DNA from: Salaquimonas sp.
Lineage (GTDB): Bacteria > Pseudomonadota > Alphaproteobacteria > Rhizobiales > Rhizobiaceae
Assembly (NCBI GenBank): GCA_022340185.1
Contig: JAJDOK010000040.1
Span: 20,634-84,633 of the forward strand
Direction of reading: 5' to 3'
DNA: 64,000 nucleotides
The position numbers were made by a program, and so were the translations under genes. Positions 18,690-28,748 of this stretch are shown here, piece by piece. Every line of letters begins with the position of its first letter. The stretch's first letter is position 1. The notes under the pieces were generated by a model. It was not told the DNA's origin. It was given only the letters and a program-made list of their open reading frames with translations, and made no database searches.

Positions 18690-18751
18690 CACGCAAATTC
18701 TTTTCCGTTCAGGGAGGGAAGCCTTGAATTCCACTTCCCGTTCGAGAGCAC

Positions 18752-18811
18752 TAGAGCAATTTCAGGAAAAGTGAAAACCGGTTTTCATCGGGGATTGCGT
18801 AACAACAAACA
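18752..18811. repeat. Rhizobial intergenic palindromic repeat
   Basis: GAGCAATTTCAGGAAAAGTG, then the perfect 12-bp palindrome AAAACCGGTTTT, then GGGATTGCGTAACAACAAA, forms a long imperfect hairpin (GCAATTTC pairs with GGGATTGC). It closely resembles the highly repeated gcaattccaggaaaagtg palindromes that I recall from Sinorhizobium and related genomes. It fills much of the bamA-lpxD gap. Confidence 0.65.
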
Positions 18812-18905
18812 GCTGAACCCGCCAGAATCAATGACCGACAGCAACCTGGTTTCGAAACGGCGTCGATTCCCGGGCGCCGCCCCGGCATGGTCAGCCGGAC
18901 GGCAT

Positions 18906-21320
18906 CTAGAAGGCGGTGCTGATACCGAAGTTGAACTCCTGGACCCTGTCCCACGGCGCCCTTGAGAACGGGAACGCATAGTCGAAGCGCAGCGGACCGA
19001 AGGGCGAGAGCCAGATCACCGACACACCCGCCGCCGCCCTGATCGGATTATCGTCAAGGTGTCCGGTTGTTGCTGTCGGGTTGGCCGTCAGGATTGCGTT
19101 TCGGCTTGCCGAATCGAGCCCCCACAATTGGCCCGCATCGACAAAGAACCCACCGCGGATGCCCATGGAATCCGGGAAATAGGGCATCGGGAACGTAACC
19201 TCGGCCGTCGCATTCCAGTAATACATGCCGCCCAGCGCATCGCCGGTCATGGGGTCGCGCGGTCCAAAACCGTAATTGTCGAAACCCCTGATATAACGGC
19301 TGCCCTGATAGAAATTGTCGCTCGCACGGTAGGAGCCCGATCCGGCATAGATGACATTGGCGCCTGCTCTTGCCCGTAGCATGCCCACCAGATCGGCTTC
19401 TTCCGACAGTGTGGCGTAGCTTACAGCGGCCCCCTGGGTGGTAAAGTATCCAGCATCACCGCCTGCCCCGTAGAAATCCTGGCGGAAGGTCAGATAGTCG
19501 CCCTCGTGCGGATTGGTGTCCGTATCGAGGGAATTGTAGGTGAGCAGATAGCCGAAGCCGGATTTGGTCCATGAGGTTGGGGCGAAGGGAGGAGCCAATG
19601 CCGCGGACAGTTCGCTCTGGAAGTCACCCTGAATACCATCATGGTTGCCGTTGGGAGGATCGAGCCGGTATGCCGGAATGACGGTGTCCTGGTTGTTATA
19701 GGTATAGTAGACATTGGCAGACAGATTGTCCGTGATCGGAATGCCGAACCGGATGACGGCGCTTTGTGAATTGATACCATATTCACGGTTATTGCTGGCA
19801 TCACTGCTGGAAGCTGTGAGGTCGAATCCCGCGGACATTCGGTAGCCAAGGAAATAGGGCTCGGTGAAGCTCAGCGTATAGTCGGTGTCAGTCGTGCCGA
19901 AACCGGCTGCGACCTTGAGATACTGGCCTCGCCCAAGGAAGTTCTTCTCCTCGAACGAAATCTCGGCCAGCACGCCCGAGGTGGTCGACCAGCCTCCGCC
20001 GACTGAGAATTCGCCCGTTGCCTTGTCGACGACGTGCACGACAACGACCACTCGGTCCGGGGCATTGCCGGGACGGGTTGTTATGTTGACCCGCTCGAAG
20101 AAACCGGTGGCCTCCAGTCGGCGTTTCGCCTTCTGCAGCAGGACCTGGTTGAGGGCGTCGCCTTCCGAAATGTCGAATTCGCGTCTGATAACATGCTCAC
20201 GGGTGCGGTCGTTGCCGATGATGGTGATCTGCTGGATGTAGACGCGTGGCCCCTGGTCGATCTGGTAGGTCACATCGATCACGCCGGTGTCGAAGTCGCG
20301 GTTTCCGCGTGGCGTAACCTGCACGAAGGCATAGCCTTTCTCGGCCACCGCCTCGGTCAGTGCCACCACCGAACTCTCGACTTCCTTCGCGCTGTAATGC
20401 TTGCCAGATACCGTCTTGAGCAGGGGGTATAGCGCGTCTCCGTCGATCTCGGAAATGGAATTGTCGATGGTCACATTGCCGAAAGTGTAGCGCTGCCCCT
20501 CATCGACGGAAATCGTGATGAAGTAGGCATTTGCCTCCGCATCAAAATTCACGTCCGTGGAGAGGATCTGAAAATCGGCGTATCCGTTATTGTAATAAAA
20601 CAGCCGCAACTTCTCTTCGTCGGCGCTCAGCTTTTGCTGGTCGAAGACGTCATCGGTTTTGAGCCAGCTCAGAAAATTGGACTGCTTGGTGTCCAGTACG
20701 TCGTGCAACCGGCGCGCGCCGAAGGCATGGTTGCCCACGAAACTGATGCTGCGAATCTTTGTCTTGTCGCCCTCGTTGATGCGGAAAACAACATTCACGC
20801 GTTTGTTGGCGAGCGGTACGATCTCGTAGGTGACGGTGGCGTCCTTGCGGCCAACGCGGGCATAAGCTTCCAGGATGCGGTCGACATCGGCGGTAACCCG
20901 GTCCTGCGAATAGGGCGAGCGTGGGCCTGTCTGCACGATCGAGGCCAGCCCTTCATCCTTCAGGCGCTTGTTGCCTTCGAAGAATACCTCGTTGACGATG
21001 CCGCTCTCATCGACCTCGACAACCAGCGTATTGCCGGACTGATAGATCGACACATCGGCAAACAGCCCGGTCGTATAGAGCGACTTGACCGACTCGTCGA
21101 TATCGATGTTCGAAAACGGCTTGCCGGGCTTGATCGTCAGATAGGTGATGATCGTGTCGGCATCCATGCGCGAGTTCCCGCGCACATCGATCTTGCTGAC
21201 GACCGCCGCGGATGCCTGCTCGACCCCGACTGTCGAAACAAGAACAAAGGCCGTTGCCGGCAATATCGCCAGATACGCCGCCGCAGCAACCGCCCTGAAT
21301 ACTCTAACCATCGGAACCAT
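18906..21320 (-). CDS. bamA: Outer membrane protein assembly factor BamA
   Basis: BamA folds beta-barrel proteins into the outer membrane. A signal peptide (ending near EQASAA) is followed by five POTRA domains (for example VVSKIDVRGNSRMDADTI, VNEVFFEGNKRLKDEGLASI and YIQQITIIGNDRTREHVIRR) and a 16-strand barrel. The barrel ends in the typical aromatic C-terminus (FNFGISTAF). The ATG at 21320 best fits the signal peptide (804 residues). Starts at 21368 and 21428 are also open, and none has a strong ribosome-binding site. It is followed by lpxD and preceded by rseP, as in most Proteobacteria. Confidence 0.93.
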   Translation of the reverse strand: MVPMVRVFRAVAAAAYLAILPATAFVLVSTVGVEQASAAVVSKIDVRGNSRMDADTIITYLTIKPGKPFSNIDIDESVKSLYTTGLFADVSIYQSGNTLVVEVDESGIVNEVFFEGNKRLKDEGLASIVQTGPRSPYSQDRVTADVDRILEAYARVGRKDATVTYEIVPLANKRVNVVFRINEGDKTKIRSISFVGNHAFGARRLHDVLDTKQSNFLSWLKTDDVFDQQKLSADEEKLRLFYYNNGYADFQILSTDVNFDAEANAYFITISVDEGQRYTFGNVTIDNSISEIDGDALYPLLKTVSGKHYSAKEVESSVVALTEAVAEKGYAFVQVTPRGNRDFDTGVIDVTYQIDQGPRVYIQQITIIGNDRTREHVIRREFDISEGDALNQVLLQKAKRRLEATGFFERVNITTRPGNAPDRVVVVVHVVDKATGEFSVGGGWSTTSGVLAEISFEEKNFLGRGQYLKVAAGFGTTDTDYTLSFTEPYFLGYRMSAGFDLTASSSDASNNREYGINSQSAVIRFGIPITDNLSANVYYTYNNQDTVIPAYRLDPPNGNHDGIQGDFQSELSAALAPPFAPTSWTKSGFGYLLTYNSLDTDTNPHEGDYLTFRQDFYGAGGDAGYFTTQGAAVSYATLSEEADLVGMLRARAGANVIYAGSGSYRASDNFYQGSRYIRGFDNYGFGPRDPMTGDALGGMYYWNATAEVTFPMPYFPDSMGIRGGFFVDAGQLWGLDSASRNAILTANPTATTGHLDDNPIRAAAGVSVIWLSPFGPLRFDYAFPFSRAPWDRVQEFNFGISTAF

Positions 21321-21689
21321 GCGTGAGTGCGTCTTTTCTGTATGCCCGTGTCTGCCCGGTCGTTTCATTCGGCGAGTGTCGCGTTTTTCACGCTTGTTAT
21401 TCCGTCCGTCATTGTGCCCCCTCGCCATTCCGGTCGATTAAGCCCGTACAACGCTTTCCCGTCTCAAACGAGGCGAAAAACGGGCATAACCCAAACAGCA
21501 CGAAACCAGAATCCGGCATCGTTAACGAATCTTTTACAGGCTTTTGAAACCCGCGCAACCATTGGTGAATAAACAATTTTATCATTGTCTCAACATGTTG
21601 CAGTTTGGCCATTGCAATTGTACGGCATGGTTAATGTGCCCTTACCGCCATGGATCGCAGGGATTGAATCTGAATGGTTTTTTCGCCCG
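21321..21689. other. rseP-bamA intergenic region, comparatively AT-rich
   Basis: About 370 bp lie between the rseP stop and the chosen bamA start. On the bamA strand a TTAACCAT core (CtrA half-site-like) and short inverted repeats such as ACAAT-N6-ATTGT occur, but I cannot define a promoter with confidence. If bamA starts at 21428 the gap shrinks to 261 bp. Confidence 0.4.
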
Positions 21690-22826
21690 TCAGAAAAAAA
21701 GCTGGGTAACGTCGTTCCAGGTCGCGAACACCATCATCATCAAGACGATCGCAAAACCAATTCTGAAACCTATCTCCTGGGCGCGTTCGCTCAGGGGGCG
21801 TCCGCGTATGGCTTCGATGGCATAGAACACGAGATGGCCGCCATCGAGCAGCGGGATGGGAAACAGATTCAGCAGCCCGATCGATACCGACAACAGTGCC
21901 GCCAGGTTGATCAGCGCACCGACGCCGAGCGTGGCGACATCGCCCGATACTTTGGCGATCCGAAGCGGTCCGCCAAGCTGGTCGGCCGACTGGCGTCCGG
22001 TGATGATGTCGCTGATATAGCCGAAAGTCCGCGCGACGATGAACCAGGTTTCCTTGACGGCTTCGACGACGGCGTTGCCCGGGCCGTAGCGCTCGATGCG
22101 CAGATTGGCTTCCTTCGAATCATTGGCCATGCCGACGAAGCCGATCTTCTGCTTGTTGCCGAAACGGTCGGTGCGCTCCGTCAGCTTGGGCGTGATCGGG
22201 ATCGTTATTTCCTCGCCCTGCCGATCGACGACGAAAGACAGTTGCCGCCCCGGACTTGGCGCCACCAGCCGGGGGATGTCGGTGAAGGATTCGATTTTCG
22301 TGCCGTCAATGCTGCGCACGATGTCGCCGGCTTCGAATCCGGCCTGTTCGGCAGGGCTGCCCGCCTGGACACTTGTGATCACCGGATCGGTGATTACGCG
22401 CCCCAGGATCATGAAGCTCAGCGAGAAGATGACGATCGCCAGGACGAAATTGGCGATCGGACCGGCCGCCACCACCGCCGCGCGCCGCGCCACCGGCTTG
22501 TGAATGAAGCTGACTGCCTTTTCCGCCTCGCTCATCGCAGCCGCCTTTGCCATGTCCGGCGCCGATGCTTCATTGATGTCGCCGAAAAATTTGACGTAGC
22601 CGCCCAGCGGTATCGCCGACACCCTCCACCGTGTGCCGAGCCTGTCATCGAAGCCCCACAATTCGGGGCCGAATCCGATCGAGAAGGCTTCGACCTTCAC
22701 GCCGTTCCAGCGCGCAACCAGGAAATGGCCAAGCTCATGAAAGAAAACGACAATCGTCAGTACGACAAGAAACGGAACGGCGTAGGAGAGAAAGCCGTAG
22801 CCCGGCAAATTCGATAGAAATTCCAT
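21690..22826 (-). CDS. rseP: Site-2 intramembrane zinc protease RseP
   Basis: RseP (also called MmpA in alphaproteobacteria) cleaves membrane substrates such as anti-sigma factors and signal-peptide remnants. The ATG at 22826 (MEFLSNLPGYGFLSYAVPFL) gives 378 residues; the track start adds 34. The zinc motif HELGH lies in the first membrane span (VVFFHELGHFLVARW), a PDZ domain spans about 130-210 (SVQAGSPAEQAGFEAGDIV), and the second motif NLFPIPLLDGGH is near the C-terminus. It sits between cdsA and bamA. Confidence 0.96.
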   Translation of the reverse strand: MEFLSNLPGYGFLSYAVPFLVVLTIVVFFHELGHFLVARWNGVKVEAFSIGFGPELWGFDDRLGTRWRVSAIPLGGYVKFFGDINEASAPDMAKAAAMSEAEKAVSFIHKPVARRAAVVAAGPIANFVLAIVIFSLSFMILGRVITDPVITSVQAGSPAEQAGFEAGDIVRSIDGTKIESFTDIPRLVAPSPGRQLSFVVDRQGEEITIPITPKLTERTDRFGNKQKIGFVGMANDSKEANLRIERYGPGNAVVEAVKETWFIVARTFGYISDIITGRQSADQLGGPLRIAKVSGDVATLGVGALINLAALLSVSIGLLNLFPIPLLDGGHLVFYAIEAIRGRPLSERAQEIGFRIGFAIVLMMMVFATWNDVTQLFF

Positions 22827-22887
22827 GTCTGTCCCGTCCCGATTCAAGGCCTGCCCGGCGCACCGCGCGCCCTTTTCAAGGCCCATA

Positions 22888-23754
22888 TCATGGCAGGATA
22901 AAGGCGGCAAACAGACCGCGCGCCGCACCGCCCGGCACCAATGCCACGCCCGAAACCAATGAGCCGGCGAGCCATGCCGCGACGGAAGTCGTTATCAACC
23001 CGTCGATGCGGTCGAGCATGCCGCCATGTCCTGGAATGATGTGCCCTGAATCCTTCTTGCCGAAACGACGCTTGATCCAGGATTCAAGCAGATCGCCCAT
23101 TTGGGATACGATGGAAAGTGCGACGAAGAGCATGACCGCCGTAGCCGAAAGCACATAGCCCGACAGATACAGGATTGCGCTTGCCGCGATAATCGATCCG
23201 GCGATGCCGCCGAAGAAGCCGGCCCAGGTCTTGTTCGGCGAAATCGCCGGCGCCAGCTTCGGTCCGCCGATCGCCCTTCCGGCGAAATAGGCTGCCGTGT
23301 CGGCGCCCCACACGCAGGCGAAGATCAGGAAAACGGCGTGCAACCCGATCAACTCGCTGCCTCTTGTCGACGCCAGCGCCATGAAGGGCAGGACCGCGTA
23401 GGCCAGTCCCGCCGCCCCCCATAGCTGGCGCTTGCGCCATAGATCCGCACCTGCAAGCACGACGAGAACAAAAGCCGACCACAGGGCTGCGGCCATCGGG
23501 TTCACGCCAAACCATGCCGCAAGCATGAAGCCATAGCCGCCCGCCGCCGCCCAGAAGGTGCCGGGCGGCAATGCGGGTTTCACCATTGAAAGATATTCAT
23601 AAAGGACCAGAGCAGCCCCGGCGGCGCACAACAGCGCGAAGGCCAGCCCGCCCTGCCAGGTCAGCGCCAGCACAATGGCGATGAGGACCAACGCCGAAAT
23701 GACACGCAACACCAGTTCAGGCGGTCCGCCCTGGCGTGACGGACCGTCGCTCAA
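22888..23754 (-). CDS. cdsA: Phosphatidate cytidylyltransferase
   Basis: CdsA makes CDP-diacylglycerol from phosphatidate and CTP, the branch point of phospholipid synthesis. The track runs back through uppS. I propose a TTG at 23754 that overlaps the uppS TGA by 3 bp, giving 288 residues; a downstream GTG is an alternative. About eight membrane spans and the family signature [13 protein letters not shown]...[10 protein letters not shown] are present near the C-terminus. Coupling to uppS by overlap is typical. Confidence 0.94.
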   Translation of the reverse strand: MSDGPSRQGGPPELVLRVISALVLIAIVLALTWQGGLAFALLCAAGAALVLYEYLSMVKPALPPGTFWAAAGGYGFMLAAWFGVNPMAAALWSAFVLVVLAGADLWRKRQLWGAAGLAYAVLPFMALASTRGSELIGLHAVFLIFACVWGADTAAYFAGRAIGGPKLAPAISPNKTWAGFFGGIAGSIIAASAILYLSGYVLSATAVMLFVALSIVSQMGDLLESWIKRRFGKKDSGHIIPGHGGMLDRIDGLITTSVAAWLAGSLVSGVALVPGGAARGLFAAFILP

Positions 23755-24500
23755 GAGCCGAGGCCCCGTGATTCCTCGCTCTCGTTGATACCCCCGAAGC
23801 GACGCCGGCGCGTGGTGTAACTCTCGATCGCGGCGGCGAGATGGGTTTCGTCGAAATCTGGCCACAGCACGTCGACAAAGACAAGTTCCGCATAGGCCGC
23901 CTGCCACAACAGGAAATTGGACAGCCTTTGTTCGCCGCTGGTACGGATGATGAGATCGGGATCGGGTATGCCATGCGTGTCGAGCATGCTTTCGAATTTC
24001 GCGGTGTCGATCGCGTCAGGATCGATCGCCCCTTTGGCGGCCATCTTCGCCAGGCGCCTGGCCGCCGAGACGATTTCGCCGCGCGAGCCGTAATTGAAGG
24101 CAATGACGAGGGTCTGGCCGGTATTTTCGCTGGTCAGCTTCTCGGCCTCGGTCAGCAGCGGCAGGATGTCGGAAGGAAGCCCTTCCCTTTCTCCGATGAT
24201 GCGCACACGGACATTGTTGTGATGCAGTTCGGCTAGATCGCGGCGGATAAAGGTCTTCAGCAGCGAGAACAATTCGCCGATCTCGCTGCGCGGCCGCGTC
24301 CAGTTTTCCGTGGAGAACGAATACAGGGTCAGATATTCGATGCCCATGTCGCGCGCCGCCCGCGCCACGCGCCGCACTGTTTCGACGCCCTGGTGGTGTC
24401 CGCGCACGCGCGGCAGGCCCCGGCGCACGGCCCATCGCCCATTGCCATCCATGATGATAGCGACATGGCGTGGCATCCTTGCCGTGGCTTCATGCGTCAT
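23751..24500 (-). CDS. uppS: Undecaprenyl diphosphate synthase
   Basis: UppS is a cis-prenyltransferase that makes the C55 carrier lipid for peptidoglycan and O-antigen. The 249 residues start [20 protein letters not shown]. The catalytic aspartate is in [22 protein letters not shown] and the C-terminal [15 protein letters not shown] are also diagnostic. It lies 54 bp after frr and overlaps the cdsA start. Confidence 0.97.
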   Translation of the reverse strand: MTHEATARMPRHVAIIMDGNGRWAVRRGLPRVRGHHQGVETVRRVARAARDMGIEYLTLYSFSTENWTRPRSEIGELFSLLKTFIRRDLAELHHNNVRVRIIGEREGLPSDILPLLTEAEKLTSENTGQTLVIAFNYGSRGEIVSAARRLAKMAAKGAIDPDAIDTAKFESMLDTHGIPDPDLIIRTSGEQRLSNFLLWQAAYAELVFVDVLWPDFDETHLAAAIESYTTRRRRFGGINESEESRGLGS

Positions 24501-24554
24501 GGACGGTCTTTCTCGTTTGCCCCTGCGTGCCGGTGGCTTCGCAGGGACGGCAGG

Positions 24555-25118
24555 TCAAACCTGCATGATTTCTTCTTCCTTGTGCGACAGGGTCGAATCG
24601 ACCGTGCCGATATAGTCGTCCGTCAGCTTCTGGACCTGGTCGGAGAGCGATCTCGCCTCGTCCTGGCCAATGTCGCCATCCTTCTCGGCTTTTTTGAGGT
24701 GATCCATGCCATCGCGCCGCACATGGCGGATCGCGACACGGGCATTCTCCGCATAATGATGTGCGACCTTGACGAGTTCCTTGCGCCGTTCCTCGTTCAG
24801 TTCGGGCAGCGGAATGCGCAGATTGGTGCCGTCGACAATCGGGTTGAGGCCCAGATTTGAATCGCGGATCGCTTTTTCCACCGCGCCGACGGTACCCTTG
24901 TCCCAAACCTGCACGGCGATCATGCGCGGCTCGGGCACGTTGACGGTACCGAGTTGATTGATCGGCATCGACTGGCCATAGGCGTCCACCATGACGCTGT
25001 CGAGGACGCTCGCCGACGCACGTCCGGTGCGCAGCCCTGCCAGATCATGTTTGAGGGACTGGATCGCACCATCCATGCGCTTCTTCAATCCATTGAGATC
25101 ACTGGCGTTTTCCGACAT
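24555..25118 (-). CDS. frr: Ribosome recycling factor
   Basis: Frr splits post-termination ribosomes together with EF-G. The 187-residue protein is full length and shows the family features [33 protein letters not shown] and [13 protein letters not shown]-like [18 protein letters not shown]. It is 71 bp downstream of pyrH in the conserved order rpsB-tsf-pyrH-frr. Confidence 0.97.
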   Translation of the reverse strand: MSENASDLNGLKKRMDGAIQSLKHDLAGLRTGRASASVLDSVMVDAYGQSMPINQLGTVNVPEPRMIAVQVWDKGTVGAVEKAIRDSNLGLNPIVDGTNLRIPLPELNEERRKELVKVAHHYAENARVAIRHVRRDGMDHLKKAEKDGDIGQDEARSLSDQVQKLTDDYIGTVDSTLSHKEEEIMQV

Positions 25119-25189
25119 CGTTTCTTCCCTTCCTGCGCTTCTTCATCGGCGCGTTCGTACCCCGTGCGCGGCCCTATTACAGGCGTGCA

Positions 25190-25942
25190 TCAATCAGCGC
25201 TGACCGTAGTGCAGCGCCCCTCCCCTTGCAATATTTTCGCAAATTCCCCTTCCTGGTGGATGGAGAAGACGACCACATTGATGCCGGCATCGCGCGCCAG
25301 AGAAACGGCTGCCGCATCCATCACGGCAAGCCCCTGTTCGAGTACCTGGCTATGATTGAGCCGGTCGAAACGCTTCGCATGGGCATGCGTGCGAGGATCT
25401 TCTGTATAAATGCCGTCGACCTGCGTGCCCTTGAACAGCGCGTCGCAACGCATCTCGCTGGCGCGCAATGCCGCCGCGGTATCAGTTGTGAAGAACGGAT
25501 TGCCAGTGCCGCCGGCAAAGACGACGACCTTGCCCTCGGCCAGATGATCCTCCAGCCGGCGCTGCGAGAAGGTCTCGCTGATCTGCGGCATGTTGAGGGC
25601 ATTCAGGACGACGGACGGCACGCCTTCGGCCTCGAGCGCCATGCGCATGGCGAGCGCGTTCATGACGGTGGCCAGCATGCCCATATGGTCGGCCATCACA
25701 CGGTCGGCGCCCTTGGCCGCCAGCGACACGCCGCGAAAGATGTTGCCGCCGCCGATCACCACGCCGACAACCACGCCCATCTCGGTCGCCTTCTTGATGT
25801 CGCGGGCTATTCTCGCGGTGACCTTGGGATCGATGCCGAAGCCGGATTCAGCCATCAACGCCTCACCGGAAACCTTCAGCAACACGCGTTTGTAGACAGG
25901 TTGCCTCCTATGTTGCCCGCCATCGTCCCCGCCGTCATCCAT
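25190..25942 (-). CDS. pyrH: Uridylate kinase
   Basis: PyrH phosphorylates UMP to UDP and is a hexameric amino-acid-kinase-fold enzyme. The ATG at 25942 gives 250 residues beginning MDDGGDDGGQHRRQPVYKRV; the N-terminal ten residues before YKRVLLKVSGEALM are extra compared with common homologues, so a later start is possible but no ATG is available. Nucleotide-binding segments VVIGGGNIFRG and the uridine region FAGGTGNPFFTTDTAAALRA are intact. Confidence 0.95.
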   Translation of the reverse strand: MDDGGDDGGQHRRQPVYKRVLLKVSGEALMAESGFGIDPKVTARIARDIKKATEMGVVVGVVIGGGNIFRGVSLAAKGADRVMADHMGMLATVMNALAMRMALEAEGVPSVVLNALNMPQISETFSQRRLEDHLAEGKVVVFAGGTGNPFFTTDTAAALRASEMRCDALFKGTQVDGIYTEDPRTHAHAKRFDRLNHSQVLEQGLAVMDAAAVSLARDAGINVVVFSIHQEGEFAKILQGEGRCTTVSAD

Positions 25943-26016
25943 GAGATCGCTTCCTGCCAATTCCGACTGCCAGCCGCAGTGAATCAATTGCCGTAAAACC
26001 GGCCCCCTCGATACAA

Positions 26017-26048
26017 CAGGGGCGCCCCGTTGTCACGAAGCGCCCCTG
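26017..26048. other. Nine-base-pair hairpin in the tsf-pyrH gap
   Basis: CAGGGGCGC and GCGCCCCTG form a perfect inverted repeat with a 14-nt loop between the tsf stop and pyrH start. There is no T-run on either strand, so it may be a partial terminator, processing site or attenuator that lowers readthrough from tsf into pyrH. Confidence 0.5.
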
Positions 26049-26089
26049 CCCTCAATTCCCGCATGACACGAAATTGTATTCCGTTGCAC

Positions 26090-27019
26090 TTATGACTTGC
26101 CACTCATCGCAGCGACTTCGGCGGCGAAATCCTCTTCCTCGCCCTTGTCTACGCCCTCGCCCAGCGCCATGCGCGTGAAGCCCTTGAGCGTGATCGGTGC
26201 GTCGACACCGGCCTCGGCGTTTTTCAGCGCCTGTTCGACGGTGTTTTCCCCATCGATGACGAAGGTCTGCGACAGAAGCACGCTTTCCTCGTAGAACTTG
26301 CGCATACGCCCTTCCACCATCTTTTCGATGATGTTCTCGGGCTTGCCGGATTCGCGCGCCTGTTCGGCGAATACCGCACGTTCGCGTTCGACGATATCGG
26401 CGGGGACCTCCTCGCGGGTCGCCGCCAGCGGGTTGGTTGCCGCCACATGCATGGCGACCTGACGGCCGATCGCATTGAGTGCCTGCTTGTCGCCGGACGA
26501 TTCCAGCGCCACCAGCACGCCGATCTTGCCGAGGCCTTCGCCCGCGGCATTGTGCACATAGGTTGCAACGACGCCGTCGCCCACTTCCATCACCGCCGCA
26601 CGGCGCAGGTTCATGTTCTCGCCGATCGTGGCGATCGCGTCGGTCACGGAATCGGCCACGCTCTTGTCGCCGCCCTTCAACGTCGCGTTCGCCACGGCTT
26701 CGGTCGAACCGTCCGTGCCGAGCGCGGTTGCGGCGATGGCGCGCACCAGATCCTGGAACTGGTCGTTGCGTGCGACGAAATCGGTCTCGGAATTGACCTC
26801 GACCACCGCGGCCTTGGCGCCGTCGGCGGCGATGCCGATCAGTCCTTCGGCAGCGACGCGGCCCGATTTCTTCTCGGCCTTGGCGATACCCTTGGCGCGC
26901 AGCCAGTCGATGGCTGCTTCCATGTCGCCATGGGTTTCGTTGAGCGCGTTCTTGCAGTCCATCATGCCTGCGCCGGTCTTCTCGCGCAGTTCCTTGACCA
27001 TGGATGCGGTAATAGTCAT
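26090..27019 (-). CDS. tsf: Elongation factor Ts
   Basis: EF-Ts exchanges GDP for GTP on EF-Tu. The 309-residue protein begins [20 protein letters not shown], the conserved UBA-like N-terminal domain with [20 protein letters not shown], followed by the core with the essential [10 protein letters not shown] motif. It follows rpsB after 113 bp in the usual rpsB-tsf order. Confidence 0.98.
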   Translation of the reverse strand: MTITASMVKELREKTGAGMMDCKNALNETHGDMEAAIDWLRAKGIAKAEKKSGRVAAEGLIGIAADGAKAAVVEVNSETDFVARNDQFQDLVRAIAATALGTDGSTEAVANATLKGGDKSVADSVTDAIATIGENMNLRRAAVMEVGDGVVATYVHNAAGEGLGKIGVLVALESSGDKQALNAIGRQVAMHVAATNPLAATREEVPADIVERERAVFAEQARESGKPENIIEKMVEGRMRKFYEESVLLSQTFVIDGENTVEQALKNAEAGVDAPITLKGFTRMALGEGVDKGEEEDFAAEVAAMSGKS

Positions 27020-27132
27020 CTCGAATGCCTCTCGTCCTTCGCCGGCGAGATTCGCGCCGGCAGATGCGGAGATCAGTCCTCTCCGCGATTCGTGACAGGG
27101 TTATTGCCGTACAGCGCTTTTCTTGCGCCGTG

Positions 27133-28374
27133 CTATTCCCCGGCTGCCAGCGCCTTGGCCTGTCCAATCCAGTCGTCGCGCTCGATGCGGCCCTTGAAGT
27201 TCAGCGCGTCATCGACCTTGACAATCTCCTCGGCCGAAAATCCGGCGACCTGATCGAACTTGGTGATGCCGAGCGCATGGAGCTTCTTTTCCAGCACCGG
27301 ACCGACACCTGAAATCTTCTTCAGATCGTCCGGCTCGCCCTCGGGCGCGGCAAACAGCGGCGCCTGCTCGGCTTCGCCGGTTTCTTCTTCCGCGGCCGGA
27401 ACTGCATCTGCGACGGGCGTTTCTTCGGCTTCAGCCGGTGCGGCCGGACCTTCTTCGGCCTTGGCCGGTTCGCCAGGTGCTGCTTCGGCCTCCGGAGCGG
27501 CTTCGGCCTTGGCCGGTTCGCCAGGTGCTGCTTCAGTCTCCGGAGCGGCTTCGGCTTTGGCCGGTTCGCCAGGCGCTTCTACCGGCTGGGCGGCCGGTTC
27601 GGCCGCGGCCTCTTCCTCGGCGGCGAGTGCCGGCTCCACGGGCGCCTCGACGGCGGCACCCAGATCGACACCCGCGCCGCCCTGCTGGCGCGCAATGCCG
27701 TCGATCGCCGCCTTGGCGACCAGTTCGCAATAAAGCGCGATGGCGCGCGCGGCGTCGTCATTGCCGGGGATCGGATAGTTGATCGTGTCGGGATCGCAAT
27801 TGGTGTCGAGCACGGCGACGACGGGAATGTTGAGGCGCCGGGCTTCCTTGACCGCGATCGATTCCTTGTTGGTGTCGACCACGAACAGCAGGTCCGGCGT
27901 GCCGCCCATGTCCTTGATGCCGCCAAGCGCGCGTTCCAGCTTGTCGCGCTCGCGCGTCAGCATCAGGCGTTCCTTCTTGGTGAACTGCCCGGCATCGGGG
28001 CTGTCGAGAAGCTCCTCGACCTGGCGCAGCCGCTTGATCGAATTGGAAATGGTCGACCAGTTGGTCAGCATGCCGCCGAGCCAGCGCGCATTGACATAAT
28101 ATTGTGCGGAGCGCTTGGCCGCATCCGCGATGATCTCGGAAGCCTGGCGCTTGGTGCCGACGAACAATACGCGTCCGCCGCCGGCCACGACGTCGGAAAT
28201 CGTCTTCAGCGCCTGATGCATCAGCGGCACCGTCTGCGACAGGTCGATAATGTGGATATTGTTGCGTGAACCGAAAATGTATCGAGACATTTTCGGGTTC
28301 CAGCGATGGGTCTGATGGCCGAAATGGCAGCCAGCCTCGAGAAGCTGGCGCATGGAGAAATCTGGCAGCGCCAT
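27133..28374 (-). CDS. rpsB: Ribosomal protein S2 with repeat linker and C-terminal helix-hairpin-helix domain
   Basis: S2 is an essential 30S protein. The ATG at 28374 ([20 protein letters not shown]) is the family start, preceded by AAAGGA; the track extends far upstream. Residues 1-228 are a normal S2 core. Residues 229-347 are an acidic Ala/Glu/Pro linker with three PGEPAKAE repeats of 16 residues. Residues 348-413 ([20 protein letters not shown]) form a helix-hairpin-helix-like domain about 57% identical by eye to the tail of NuoE in this window. Typical S2 is about 250 residues, so this protein is some 160 residues longer. The C-terminus of S2 faces the 30S solvent side, so the extra domain could be displayed there; that is inference. 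Confidence 0.95.
   Translation of the reverse strand: MALPDFSMRQLLEAGCHFGHQTHRWNPKMSRYIFGSRNNIHIIDLSQTVPLMHQALKTISDVVAGGGRVLFVGTKRQASEIIADAAKRSAQYYVNARWLGGMLTNWSTISNSIKRLRQVEELLDSPDAGQFTKKERLMLTRERDKLERALGGIKDMGGTPDLLFVVDTNKESIAVKEARRLNIPVVAVLDTNCDPDTINYPIPGNDDAARAIALYCELVAKAAIDGIARQQGGAGVDLGAAVEAPVEPALAAEEEAAAEPAAQPVEAPGEPAKAEAAPETEAAPGEPAKAEAAPEAEAAPGEPAKAEEGPAAPAEAEETPVADAVPAAEEETGEAEQAPLFAAPEGEPDDLKKISGVGPVLEKKLHALGITKFDQVAGFSAEEIVKVDDALNFKGRIERDDWIGQAKALAAGE
27453..27580. repeat. 48-bp tandem repeat inside rpsB
   Basis: Two full units (27453-27500, 27501-27548) and a third partial unit are nearly identical and encode [12 protein letters not shown]-type repeats in the S2 linker. The length keeps frame, and copy number is likely to vary between strains. 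Confidence 0.85.
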
Positions 28375-28748
28375 GGATGTTTGTCCTTTACCGGTTGAAC
28401 CTCCGCGGGAAATGAACCGCAGTTCCGAAACGAATTGAGGACTGCAGGTCACCGGAACGCTTCGACACGGCCGCAAATCGGCCGCGGTCTTGCCGGCAGT
28501 GCCATGGTTTCGACTTCGAAACCCGGAGGCTGGGGCCGGCTCGCGCATGTCCCGCGTGTGGAATGGCCGCGCATATAGGCGAGATTGCCGCCAAACGCAA
28601 GGGTACGGGTGCGCGCCGACGCCGCATTGCGGTTTCGTCCTTACACGCGGGACGCAATCTGCCCGCCCGTTTGGTCCTTGCAAACGAATATGACATGGTG
28701 CGCCACGCTTGAATCGGCCGACGGGATTGGGTGAAGGAGCAGGTGAAT
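28375..28748. other. Divergent rpsB/permease regulatory region with a long rpsB leader
   Basis: About 370 bp. The rpsB promoter lies at 28573-28601, leaving a 5' leader of roughly 190 nt. The leader is rich in short inverted repeats (for example CGGCCGCAAATCGGCCG), plausible for S2 autoregulation. No ORF is convincing here. Confidence 0.5.
28573..28601 (-). promoter_or_regulatory. Strong rpsB promoter
   Basis: On the minus strand CTTGCG and CTATAT are separated by exactly 17 bp, an almost ideal alphaproteobacterial housekeeping promoter. It drives the rpsB-tsf operon. Confidence 0.75.

Noticed and set aside
21409-21612. 67-codon minus-strand ORF between rseP and bamA
   Set aside because: It overlaps possible bamA starts, lacks a ribosome-binding site and shows no protein-like pattern.
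27453-27580. CRISPR-like repeat array
   Set aside because: The repeats are contiguous, in frame and coding within rpsB, with no spacers; no CRISPR array was seen anywhere in the window.
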